This document shows, piece by piece, positions 43,067 to 50,558 of a DNA stretch of 64,000 nt; the stretch's first letter is position 1, and every line of letters starts with the position of its first letter. The DNA lies in the NCBI GenBank assembly GCA_026126205.1, contig JAHCJP010000001.1:834224-898223 (forward strand), in the 5' to 3' direction. The DNA comes from Maricaulaceae bacterium (GTDB lineage: Bacteria; Pseudomonadota; Alphaproteobacteria; Caulobacterales; Maricaulaceae). Both the position numbers and the translations under genes were made by a program. The notes beneath the pieces are model-generated. The model did no database searches and was not told the DNA's origin. It saw only the letters and a program-made list of their open reading frames with translations.

Positions 43067-43208
43067 CCCCCTCACCCTGCCCTCTCCCCCAGCAATGGGG
43101 GAGAGGGGGTGTATGCAGGCGCCAAGTCTTCCCCTCTACCCTTCGGGGAGAGGGCGGAAAATCATGGGCTTGGCGCAGCCAAGTCCTTCGATTTTCCGGG
43201 TGAGGGGG
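43067..43208. repeat. Nested intergenic palindrome (family B)
   Basis: Outer arms CCCCCTCACCC (43067-43077) and GGGTGAGGGGG (43198-43208) are perfect complements. Inside are CCTCTCCCCC/GGGGGAGAGG (43081-43090 and 43097-43106), GGAAAATC/GATTTTCC (43156-43163 and 43190-43197) and CTTGGC/GCCAAG (43169-43174 and 43178-43183), giving a cloverleaf-like fold. It fills most of the 260-base gap between selO and the esterase gene. A further hairpin, CGACGCT/AGCGTCG (43225-43247), follows and may terminate the esterase transcript. Confidence 0.8.
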
Positions 43209-43255
43209 AAATAAGAAGCGATTGCGACGCTCTCAATGAAAGCGTCGGAAACTCC

Positions 43256-44182
43256 CTACCCGTTCAGCCATTTCGCGGCGTCGCGGGCGGCGGCGGCGAT
43301 GCTGGCGCGGGCGGCCGGGATCAGGCCGGCCAGATTCCAGAAGCCATGCGGCATCGCCTTGACCACCGCGCGGGTCACCGGCACGCCGGAGGCGGCGAGG
43401 CGGGCCTCATAGGCCGCGCCCTCGTCCAGCAGCGGATCCAGCTCCGACGCCGCGATGAAGGCCGGCGGCAGGCCGGCGAGGTCTTCGGCGAACAGCGGCG
43501 AGGCGCGCACGTCGCGCGCCGCGTCGGCGTCAGGCAGGTAGAGGTCGCGGATCGCGTCCAGCGCCGCAGTGGAGATCAGCCCGCCCTGCAGCGCCTTGCG
43601 GCGGCGGTCGTTGGTTTCGACCAGTTGCAGCAGCGGATAGATCAGCAATTGGTGGCGCAGTTCGCCCCGCCGCGCCTGCGCCAGCACGGCGGCGAGCCCG
43701 CCGCCGGCGGAATCGCCCGCCACGCCGAGCCGCGCCGGATCCCCGCCCAGTTCCGCCGCGCCGCCGCCGCGCAGCCAGTCGAAAACCGCCAGCGCATCCT
43801 CCACCGCCGCCGGAAACCGGTGTTCGGGCGCGAGGCGGTAATCCAGCGCCAGCACCCGGAAATCGCCCTCATGCGCCAGGCGGCGGCACAGCGGATCATG
43901 GGTGTCGAGATCCCCCACCACATAGCCGCCGCCATGGGTGAACAGCACCAGCGGGCCGCCCTCCGCCGCCCCGTGCGGCACATACAACCGCGCGTTCAGC
44001 GGTCCTTCGGCGCCGGGAACCGCGATGTCGCGCGCCTGCGCCATGTCCGGCGGGTCGCGGTCGGTCAGCGGCGCGGCGCGCAACAGCGTCCGGCGCATGG
44101 AGTCGACCGTGCGGCCATAGCGGATCAGGTCATGCAGGCCGAAGCGCGTCAGCGCCTCCTGCCAGGGCGAGGCTGCGCTCAT
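43256..44182 (-). CDS. Alpha/beta hydrolase of the hormone-sensitive lipase family
   Basis: A 308-residue esterase. The oxyanion-hole motif HGGGYVVGDLDTHD and YRLAPEHRFPAAVED identify the HSL family. The nucleophile is in GVAGDSAGGGLAAVL, the Asp in ELDPLLDEG and the His in MPHGFWNLAGLIPAA. It probably hydrolyses short acyl esters in the cytoplasm. Start 44182 overlaps the stop of the LprI-like gene (ATGA); the longer open frame upstream has no family similarity. Confidence 0.92.
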   Translation of the reverse strand: MSAASPWQEALTRFGLHDLIRYGRTVDSMRRTLLRAAPLTDRDPPDMAQARDIAVPGAEGPLNARLYVPHGAAEGGPLVLFTHGGGYVVGDLDTHDPLCRRLAHEGDFRVLALDYRLAPEHRFPAAVEDALAVFDWLRGGGAAELGGDPARLGVAGDSAGGGLAAVLAQARRGELRHQLLIYPLLQLVETNDRRRKALQGGLISTAALDAIRDLYLPDADAARDVRASPLFAEDLAGLPPAFIAASELDPLLDEGAAYEARLAASGVPVTRAVVKAMPHGFWNLAGLIPAARASIAAAARDAAKWLNG

Positions 44183-44658
44183 TCCGTCTCCAGCAGGATC
44201 AGCGGCTCGTCGCCCGCAAATTCGGCCAGGTCCTCCGCGCGCTCCAGCGTCATCTGCGTCAGGCAGCCGGCGTGCATCTGCAGGTACATCGTGCCCTGCG
44301 CCAGCAGGAAGCGGGCGCAGCGCGCCTCGCGATAGCTCTCCCACGCCGCGCGGCTGCGCGCCGTCCAGGCGGCGGGCTCTCCGCCCAGCGCCCGCAACGC
44401 CGCCTCCCGCGCATCGACCACGGTTTGCCAGTATGCGCCGGCCGCGCCGTCGCACTGGATGGTGGCGTGGGTGGTCCAGCCGCCGGCCTCGGCGCAGTCG
44501 GTGAAAAAGCCGACATTACAGCCGTCCGCGACGCCGCTATCGGCGAGGCAGGCCTCGATCTCCGCCGCCGCCCGGCCCGGCTCCAGATACGGGTTGGCCG
44601 CCGCCGCGCCCGGGACGCCCAGCGCCAGCCCGGCGGCCAGCAGCATTGTCTTCATCAT
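44179..44658 (-). CDS. LprI-like (DUF1311) secreted protein
   Basis: A protein of about 159 residues with a signal peptide ending GAAAANPY. Cysteines are spaced as in the LprI/DUF1311 lysozyme-inhibitor family (EACLADSGVADGCNVGFFTDCAEAGGW, then AWESYREARCARF, then MHAGCLTQMTLERAEDL). It may protect the envelope from lysozyme or simply share the fold. Among the clustered Met codons, 44658 is chosen because AGGGG lies about 9 bases upstream; 44667 is possible. Its stop overlaps the start of the esterase gene. Confidence 0.8.
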   Translation of the reverse strand: MMKTMLLAAGLALGVPGAAAANPYLEPGRAAAEIEACLADSGVADGCNVGFFTDCAEAGGWTTHATIQCDGAAGAYWQTVVDAREAALRALGGEPAAWTARSRAAWESYREARCARFLLAQGTMYLQMHAGCLTQMTLERAEDLAEFAGDEPLILLETE

Positions 44659-44717
44659 CGCACGCATCCCCTGCTACAACCTGTCTGGTTCTATAGCCGA
44701 CACCAAGGACGGCGCCC

Positions 44718-45893
44718 ATGCTGCACCAGTTCCTGGCCGAGCTTCGCGCCGCGCGCATCCCGGTGACGACGCGCGAATATCTGACGCTGATGGAAGCGCT
44801 GCACAAGGGCGCGGCCGGGCCGGAAATGGGAACCTTCTACGCCGTCAGCCGCGCCGCCCTGGTCAAGGACGAGCGGCATCTGGACCGGTTCGACAGGGTG
44901 TTCGCGCACGTGTTCCGCGGCGTGCAGACGCTGACCGCGCTGTTCGAGGCGAAGGAGATTCCGCCCGAATGGCTGCAGGCGCTGATGCAGCGCCACCTGA
45001 CGCCGGAGGAGATGGAGGCGCTCAGCGCCCTGCCCTTCGAGGAGCTGATGGAGACGCTGAAACGGCGGCTGGAGGAACAGGACGAACGCCATGAAGGCGG
45101 ATCGAAATGGATCGGCACGGGCGGAACCAGCCCCTTCGGCCATTCCGGCTACAACCCCGCCGGGGTGCGCATCGGCGGCCAGGGCCAGCACAGGCGCGCC
45201 GCCAAGGTGTGGGAGCAGCGTCGTTATAAGGATCTCGACGGCGACCGGGAACTGGGCACGCGCAACCTGAAAATCGCCCTGCGCCGCCTGCGCCGTTTCG
45301 CCCGCGACGGCGCGGCCGAAGAGCTGGACCTTGGCGGCACCATCGACGCCACGGCGCGGCAGGGGTTTCTGGACGTGCGCATGCGGCCCGAACGGCGCAA
45401 CGCCATCAAGGTGCTGGTGCTGTTCGACGCCGGCGGGTCGATGGACCCTTATGTGAAGGCGTGCGAGGAGCTGTTCTCCGCCGCGCGCTCGACGTTCAAG
45501 AACCTCGAGTATTTCTACTTCCACAACTGCCCCTATGAGGGCTTGTGGCGGTCCAACCTGCGGCGGCGGGCCGAGACCGTGCCGACCTTCGACGTCATCC
45601 ACAAATACCCGCGCGACTGGAAGCTGGTGATGGTCGGCGACGCGGCCATGGCGCCCTATGAGATCACCCATCCCGGCGGCTCGGTTGAGCACTGGAACGA
45701 AGAGGCGGGGGGCGTGTGGCTGCACCGGCTGGCGGAGGCGTTTCCGTCGCTGGCGTGGCTGAACCCGCAGCCGCAGGCCTGGTGGGAGCACACCCATTCC
45801 ATCGACATCGTGCGCCGCATCATCGGGCCGCAGCGCATGTTCCCGCTCACCCTGCCGGGCGTCGACGCGGCGATGAAGGAACTGTCGCGGTAA
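44718..45893 (+). CDS. CoxE-like VWA-domain protein
   Basis: A 391-residue cytoplasmic protein. The N-terminal helical part begins FLAELRAARIPVTTREYLTLMEAL. A Gly-rich middle follows (GTGGTSPFGHSGYNPAGVRIGG). The VWA domain has MIDAS residues DAGGSMDPYV and VMVGDAAMAPYEI. The ending, HSIDIVRRIIGPQRMFPLTLPGVDAAMKEL, is typical of CoxE. CoxE-like proteins normally work with a MoxR AAA+ ATPase (CoxD) in metallocluster or enzyme maturation. No MoxR gene is beside it here; the only AAA+ partner in the window is CobS, 23 kb away. It diverges from the LprI-like gene. Confidence 0.9.
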   Translation: MLHQFLAELRAARIPVTTREYLTLMEALHKGAAGPEMGTFYAVSRAALVKDERHLDRFDRVFAHVFRGVQTLTALFEAKEIPPEWLQALMQRHLTPEEMEALSALPFEELMETLKRRLEEQDERHEGGSKWIGTGGTSPFGHSGYNPAGVRIGGQGQHRRAAKVWEQRRYKDLDGDRELGTRNLKIALRRLRRFARDGAAEELDLGGTIDATARQGFLDVRMRPERRNAIKVLVLFDAGGSMDPYVKACEELFSAARSTFKNLEYFYFHNCPYEGLWRSNLRRRAETVPTFDVIHKYPRDWKLVMVGDAAMAPYEITHPGGSVEHWNEEAGGVWLHRLAEAFPSLAWLNPQPQAWWEHTHSIDIVRRIIGPQRMFPLTLPGVDAAMKELSR

Positions 45894-45896
45894 CGG

Positions 45897-47864
45897 CTAT
45901 TCCCGTGTGCGCGCGGCGACGCTGGCCCCGCCGCGGGCGACGCGGTTCGCGTCCTCGAACAGGAAGAAGACGCGATAGCGCTCCGGCGCGAACTGCACCG
46001 GCCCGTGTGCGCGCAGGAACACCGCGAAGGTGCGCACCTCGCCGGCGCCGAAACTGACCGGCAGTTCCGCCATGCGCGGCGTGACGCAGACGCCGGTCGC
46101 CGGATCGGTGCCGCAGATCTCCGGCTCAAGCGGCAGGTTCCCGGCGCCCAGGTCGGCGCGCAAAACTACATCGCCGGCCGCGCCGATATTCACCGCCGCC
46201 AGCGCCACGGCCCCGCGCGCGCCGTTCGACGGCAGATTGACCACGCCGGCGTCCGGCGAAGTGGCGGCGATAGAGACGATGTCCGGCGCGGCGCCGGGCG
46301 TGAACGTCCACAGCACCGAATTGACCCCCGGCATCTGCGCGGCCGGGTCGCTGTTGGCGCAATCCGCGATCAGGCGCAGGTCGAGGGCCTGGTCCGAGCC
46401 CAGCGCCGTGAAGTCGCCGCCGAACACGAAAGTGGCCAGCCCGCCGGCCGGAATGTCGAATTCCGGGTTGTCCGGGCCGATGGCGGTGTTGGTGGCCGGA
46501 TCGGTGGCGCGGTAGTCCACCGGTCCCGGCGCGCCGGCCGGGCCGCGCGCGATCTGCAGGGTGCAGGCCTCGGCAAGCTCGGACCCGGCGTTGATCACCG
46601 AGGCGAAAGCCGTCGCGGCCCCCGGCGACGCCACAGAGCGCGCGTATGGCAGCACGGAGGAGACCAGCCGCGCCGGCGGCGTCTGCCGGTCCTCCACCGT
46701 CACCGTCCAGGACACCGTGCGCGAGGTCCGCCCTGTCGGATCGTTGCGCACCAGTTCGGTCGCGTCAGTGACCGTCGCCGTCACCTGATAGACGCCCGGC
46801 GGCCAGTCGGCGCCGCGGAACACATAGGCGGTGCCGTCGGCGGAGAATCCGATGCCATCGGCCTGCGGCGCGTCGCCCTGCGCCGGCTGCTGAACGATGT
46901 CGCCATCGACGCGCCAGGTGACGCCAAAGGCGGCCCCGTCGATGGTCTTTGGGATCACGGTGAAGCGGATGCGGCCGTCGCGCGGCATCGCCGCCGCGCC
47001 CGGCGCCGGGTTCACGCCGTCGATGCCGAGCCCGATATCGTTGAAGCGCAGCACGAAATGCTCGGTGTTGATCTGTTCCATCGGCCGGTTCAGCGACCGC
47101 ATCAGCGAATTGAACGTCGGCCGGAACACCCCGGTGGGGCAGTAGTGCGCGCCCTCATACATGCCGGGCACGGCGTCCAGCGGCGCCGTGGTCGGAACCG
47201 GCGTCTGCGGGTCGATCCACAATGCCCAGGGGCTGGCCTCGCGCGTGGTCTGGGCGGTGGCGTTACGCTCGCCCGGCGGTCCGTAAAGGCCCGGCTGCTG
47301 GGCGCAGATGTTCGGATCTACATACTCGTCGTTCAGAAAGGCGAAGCTGTGCCCGATCTCGTGCTGGAACACGCTCGGCGCGGCCGGATGCAGCGTGGTG
47401 GTGGCGTAGAATCCCCCACCGCCGCCATAATCGGTGGTGTTGACCACGATCAGCCGTATGTCGAAGCGGATATACGGAAACGCCGCCAGCGCCTGCCCGG
47501 CGCGCGAGCCGTTGGCGCACAGCAGGCGGTCGATGCCGAAACAGCCCAGCTCTGACCGCAGCGCGGTGTCGCGCGGATTGCCGGGGCGGCTGACGCCGCT
47601 TTCATTGCTGACCAGGTCCATCCGGTAGATGTTGAAGTGCCGGAGGTAGCGCACATAGGGCGAGGAACCGAGCAACAGGTCGCGGAAATATTCCGCAGCC
47701 TCGGCGAAGGCGTCCATCTCGTCCGCCGTGAAGCCATCGGCCATGATCACGTAATTGATGCGGGTTTCAGGGTCGCCGGTCAAATAGATCGGCGTCAGGG
47801 TCTGGGCCCCGGCGGCGCCGCAAAACACGATGGCGGCGCCCAGAGCGGCGAGGAAAGCTTTCAT
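45897..47864 (-). CDS. M64-family (IgA peptidase-like) secreted metallopeptidase
   Basis: A 655-residue secreted protein. The signal peptide is about 20 residues (ending AGAQTL). The M64 domain has INYVIMADGFTADEMDAF and YFRDLLLGSSPYVRYLRHFNIYRMDLVSNESG. The zinc motif is HEIGH at 168-172 followed by SFAFLNDEY, which supplies the third ligand. The C-terminal 350 residues are beta-rich, Ala/Pro/Asp-rich domains with bacterial Ig-like character (VYQVTATVTDATELV). It would act in the periplasm or outside; the substrate is unknown. A small secreted protein gene lies 9 bases upstream on the same strand. Confidence 0.9.
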   Translation of the reverse strand: MKAFLAALGAAIVFCGAAGAQTLTPIYLTGDPETRINYVIMADGFTADEMDAFAEAAEYFRDLLLGSSPYVRYLRHFNIYRMDLVSNESGVSRPGNPRDTALRSELGCFGIDRLLCANGSRAGQALAAFPYIRFDIRLIVVNTTDYGGGGGFYATTTLHPAAPSVFQHEIGHSFAFLNDEYVDPNICAQQPGLYGPPGERNATAQTTREASPWALWIDPQTPVPTTAPLDAVPGMYEGAHYCPTGVFRPTFNSLMRSLNRPMEQINTEHFVLRFNDIGLGIDGVNPAPGAAAMPRDGRIRFTVIPKTIDGAAFGVTWRVDGDIVQQPAQGDAPQADGIGFSADGTAYVFRGADWPPGVYQVTATVTDATELVRNDPTGRTSRTVSWTVTVEDRQTPPARLVSSVLPYARSVASPGAATAFASVINAGSELAEACTLQIARGPAGAPGPVDYRATDPATNTAIGPDNPEFDIPAGGLATFVFGGDFTALGSDQALDLRLIADCANSDPAAQMPGVNSVLWTFTPGAAPDIVSIAATSPDAGVVNLPSNGARGAVALAAVNIGAAGDVVLRADLGAGNLPLEPEICGTDPATGVCVTPRMAELPVSFGAGEVRTFAVFLRAHGPVQFAPERYRVFFLFEDANRVARGGASVAARTRE

Positions 47865-47873
47865 CCCGCGCCC

Positions 47874-48323
47874 CTATCGCAGCTGGATCGCGCCCTGCGC
47901 CAGCAGGGCTTCGCCCGCCGGGGCGTCCGCAGCGGCGGGGCTTTCATAAATTTCGACCGCCGCCGCCGACTCCGGCAGCGACACGCGGATCAACAGCGGA
48001 CGATAGTCCTGGATGAAGCTGCGATTCGACCCTGGCTGATGCGTGCCGTCGGCGTTCCAGCCTTCATAGCGAATGAACCGCGGATCCTGCACGAACCCCT
48101 CCGCCACGACCTGCCCCGCCTCGTCACGGGCGACGACGCGCAGCATCTCTCCGGGCCACCCGGTCTCATGGTCGCGCAGCAGATAACCCCGCCCCGGCAA
48201 GGCGTCGGCCGTCAGCGCCCCATCCTCGCCAATGTTCAGCATCACGCCGCGCAGGGCATCCTGCGTTGCGTGCGCGTGCGCCGGCCACAGGGTGAATGAA
48301 AGTATGAAAATGAGGATGCGCAT
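47874..48323 (-). CDS. Small secreted protein of unknown function, upstream partner of the M64 peptidase
   Basis: A 149-residue protein with a clear signal peptide (MRILIFILSFTLWPAHAHA). The mature part is mixed beta-like, with a central RDHETGWPGEMLRVVARDEAGQVVAEGFVQDPRF block, RSFIQDYRPLLIRVSLPE, and no cysteines. I do not recognise a family. It is followed 9 bases later by the M64 peptidase gene, so they form an operon and the product could be an inhibitor, chaperone or substrate of the peptidase (inference). Start 48323 is preferred because GGAG lies 6 bases upstream. Confidence 0.7.
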   Translation of the reverse strand: MRILIFILSFTLWPAHAHATQDALRGVMLNIGEDGALTADALPGRGYLLRDHETGWPGEMLRVVARDEAGQVVAEGFVQDPRFIRYEGWNADGTHQPGSNRSFIQDYRPLLIRVSLPESAAAVEIYESPAAADAPAGEALLAQGAIQLR

Positions 48324-48409
48324 GTCCGTCTCCATCGCCGCCGGATAAAGGCGGGCGCTAGCGAGCGACTTTATGTACGCAACAGAAAAATAAAAGCGAA
48401 AACGGGAAG

Positions 48410-49033
48410 CTAGACCGGCTCCAGTTCCGGATCGACGGGATCAAGACCCAGTTCGCGCTCCACCCGCCCGATCCAGGCGCGCACCGCGGGAAAGGCGCTC
48501 ATGTCGAAGCCGCCTTCATGCGCCAGGCGCGTGTAGGCGACCAGCGCGATGTCGGCCAGCGTCAGGGTTTCGCCGACCATGAAATCGCGCGCCATCAGCC
48601 GCAGTTCCATCACCCCCAGCGCCCGGCGGCCCTTGGGCAACAGGTCCGGGTAGATCTGGTCCTGCGGCAGTTTCTGGAACTTCACCTGGCTGCGCCGCAC
48701 GGCGATGGCCGGTTCATGGCTGTACTGCTCCCAGAACAGCCATTCCATCATCTTGGCGCGGTCGAAGGCGTCCTCCGGGATCAGGTCCGAGCCCTCGGCG
48801 AGATAAAGCATGATCGCGTTCGACTGCGCCAGCACCCGCCCGTCGGGCCGCACCAGGCAGGGCACCTGGCCAGCCGGGTTCACCTGCAGGAATTCCGGCG
48901 TACGCGTGAAGCCGGAGAACACGTCGATCTCGCGCCAGTCGTAATCGGCGCCCATGCGGTCGGCGACCCATTTCACCTTCAGGCAGTTGCCGCTGCGGCT
49001 GTCGCCATAGATGGTCAGGCGTTCCGGGTTCAT
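48410..49033 (-). CDS. Glutathione S-transferase
   Basis: A 207-residue GST. The thioredoxin-like N-terminal domain has LTIYGDSRSGNCLKVKWVAD with Ser/Cys near the glutathione site, NPAGQVPCLVRPDGRVLAQSNAIMLYLAEGSD (cis-Pro and the SNAI glutathione contact), and a helical C-terminal domain with GETLTLADIALVAYTRLAHEGGFDMSAFPAVRAW. It belongs to the bacterial class resembling YfcG/beta-type; the substrate is unknown. It is monocistronic between the small secreted-protein gene and the divergent chorismate mutase. Confidence 0.92.
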   Translation of the reverse strand: MNPERLTIYGDSRSGNCLKVKWVADRMGADYDWREIDVFSGFTRTPEFLQVNPAGQVPCLVRPDGRVLAQSNAIMLYLAEGSDLIPEDAFDRAKMMEWLFWEQYSHEPAIAVRRSQVKFQKLPQDQIYPDLLPKGRRALGVMELRLMARDFMVGETLTLADIALVAYTRLAHEGGFDMSAFPAVRAWIGRVERELGLDPVDPELEPV

Positions 49034-49185
49034 CGGTCTCTCCGGTTCCGGGCGCCCGCACCGGGCGCGTCATGGCGGGGTTGTACAGGATTCGCGCCCC
49101 TGCGGCTGCATGCCCGCTTGGGTTCGCCGCCGCTTCCGGGGCATATAGGGGCCGCCCTGACCCGACCCAACCCGTGGACCGCATA

Positions 49186-49509
49186 ATGCCCGACGCCCCG
49201 ATCCGCCGCCGCACCCCGCCGGAAGCCTGCCGCAGCATGGGAGAGGTGCGCGACGGCGTCGACGAGATCGACCGCGAGCTGGCGCCGCTGCTGGCCGAGC
49301 GCGCGCGCTATATGCGGGCCGCGGCGCGCATCAAGCCGAACCGCGCGGCGGTGCGCGACGAAGACCGGATCGAGGACGTGCTGGCGAAAGTGAAACTCTC
49401 GGCGCAGGCGGCCGGCCTGCCCTGGTCGATCGCCGAACCGGTGTGGCGCGAACTGATGGAGCGGTGCATCGCCTATGAATTCGAGGTCTGGGACGCGACG
49501 CGGGAATAG
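49186..49509 (+). CDS. Chorismate mutase (AroQ class)
   Basis: A 107-residue all-helical enzyme that rearranges chorismate to prephenate for phenylalanine and tyrosine synthesis. The AroQ pattern is visible: EVRDGVDEIDRELAPLLAERARYMRAAARIK, then VRDEDRIEDVLAKVKLSAQAAGL, then EPVWRELMERCIAYEF. It supplies the Arg, Lys/Arg and Glu/Gln residues that bind the dicarboxylate. The gene is short and single-domain, without a prephenate dehydratase fusion. Confidence 0.9.
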   Translation: MPDAPIRRRTPPEACRSMGEVRDGVDEIDRELAPLLAERARYMRAAARIKPNRAAVRDEDRIEDVLAKVKLSAQAAGLPWSIAEPVWRELMERCIAYEFEVWDATRE

Positions 49510-49512
49510 TTG

Positions 49513-49842
49513 CTAGCCGGAAACCGCGAGCACCGCGTCCGACGCCCGGCGCACCTCGGCCAGCGCCGCCCCGCGCCATGCCGGTCCGGCTTCTTCCGCC
49601 CGCTCGCAGGCCTCGGCCAGCGCGAAGGCGCCCACCCCGCGGGCGGCGCCTTTCAGGGTATGGGCGGCGTCTCGCCAGGCCTGGTCGGACGCCGCATGCT
49701 CCATCGCCGCCAGGCTGCGCGCCGCCGATTGCTTCAGCAGCGCCAGTAATTCCGCCTCCAGCGCGGCGTCGCCGCCGGTGTAGCGGGCCAGGTGCGTACG
49801 ATCCAGAATCGCGGGCGCGGGCGTATCTGCGGATATGTCCAT
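49513..49842 (-). CDS. Hpt (histidine phosphotransfer) domain protein
   Basis: A 109-residue helical protein with the Hpt motif DAAHTLKGAARGVGAFALAEACERAEE, where His accepts phosphate from a receiver domain. It begins with a short acidic/Pro-rich lead (DISADTPAPAILDRTHLARY). It would relay phosphate in a multistep phosphorelay; no hybrid kinase is nearby. It is convergent with chorismate mutase, with 3 bases between stops. Confidence 0.88.
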   Translation of the reverse strand: MDISADTPAPAILDRTHLARYTGGDAALEAELLALLKQSAARSLAAMEHAASDQAWRDAAHTLKGAARGVGAFALAEACERAEEAGPAWRGAALAEVRRASDAVLAVSG

Positions 49843-49886
49843 GCCGCCATCCTGCCGCGGCGAGTCTTAACGCGGCGCTGACGGCG

Positions 49887-50255
49887 TCAGTCCAATCCGG
49901 CGCCGAGCCCCAGGCCGTGCGCCGCGACGCGCAAACGCCGGTCGCGCGTCCACAGCCGCGTCCCGGGGGTCAGACGCGCCGCAGCCAGCAAGTGCGCGTC
50001 GGCATAGCCGACGCCGCGGCCGTACAGGCTCTCCGCCTCGATGAAATGCAGCACTTCGGCGTCGGAAGCGGCGGCGGCCTGCGGCAAATCCTGCAAGGCT
50101 TGCAGAACCTTGGCCCGCGCCCGCAGCCGGCCCAGGGCGATTTCGCCGATCACCACCGGATGCGTCAGCACCCGGTTCTGGTTCAATAATTCCGCCAGCG
50201 CGGCGTCTCCCGCCCGCAAATGATCCACCCAGACCGATGTATCGGTCAGGATCAC
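49887..50255 (-). CDS. vapC: VapC-like PIN-domain toxin
   Basis: A 122-residue PIN-domain ribonuclease. The four acidic sites are recognisable: Asp5 in ILTDTSVWVDHL, Glu in VIGEIALGRLR, Asp in VGYADAHLLAAARL and Asp in LWTRDRRL. It would cleave tRNA or rRNA and be held in check by the upstream VapB-like antitoxin, which it overlaps by four bases (50252-50255). Confidence 0.92.
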   Translation of the reverse strand: MILTDTSVWVDHLRAGDAALAELLNQNRVLTHPVVIGEIALGRLRARAKVLQALQDLPQAAAASDAEVLHFIEAESLYGRGVGYADAHLLAAARLTPGTRLWTRDRRLRVAAHGLGLGAGLD

Positions 50256-50446
50256 GCGGCGCCCCGGCGGCGCGGCGGCGCCTGCAGGTCCGGCTCCGTC
50301 CCGCCGAGACGGGCGAGGCGGCGGGCGCTTTCACGTTCGATCAGGGCTTTCAGCGCCTCGCGGACCAGCGCGGCTTTCTCGGTGATCTTCGTCAGGGCGC
50401 TGGCCTTTTCGACAAGCGCGTCGTCGAGGGCGAGGGTGGTGCGCAT
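50252..50446 (-). CDS. vapB: VapB-like antitoxin (ribbon-helix-helix)
   Basis: A 64-residue protein starting MRTTLALDDALVEKASALT, a classical VapB ribbon-helix-helix N-terminus. A helix rich in Arg/Glu (KAALVREALKALIERESARRLARLGG) and a Pro/Arg-rich tail that probably wraps the toxin follow. Start 50446 has GGAGG 5 bases upstream; a frame with four more codons exists. It should bind the 24-base palindrome at 50472-50495 to repress the operon. Confidence 0.88.
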   Translation of the reverse strand: MRTTLALDDALVEKASALTKITEKAALVREALKALIERESARRLARLGGTEPDLQAPPRRRGAA

Positions 50447-50471
50447 ACCGGCCTCCATGCTTCAGGCACAA

Positions 50472-50495
50472 ATATAGCATCATTTGATGATATAT
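50472..50495. promoter_or_regulatory. Operator palindrome of the vapBC operon
   Basis: ATATAGCATCA (50472-50482), a TT centre, and TGATGATATAT (50485-50495) form an inverted repeat with one mismatched pair in 11. On the minus strand the right part of the site reads TATATT, a plausible -10 for vapBC. It lies in the 112-base spacer between vapB and the divergent formate dehydrogenase operon and is strikingly AT-rich for this genome. Confidence 0.75.
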
Positions 50496-50558
50496 TCCAT
50501 GCCATAACTGACGCCACAGGCGCTTTCGCCGCCTGCAAAGCGCGCTATGCTGCGCATC

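Noticed and set aside
46005..47555. A 516-codon plus-strand open frame
   Set aside because: It is the antisense shadow of the M64 peptidase, which has a signal peptide and zinc motif on the other strand.
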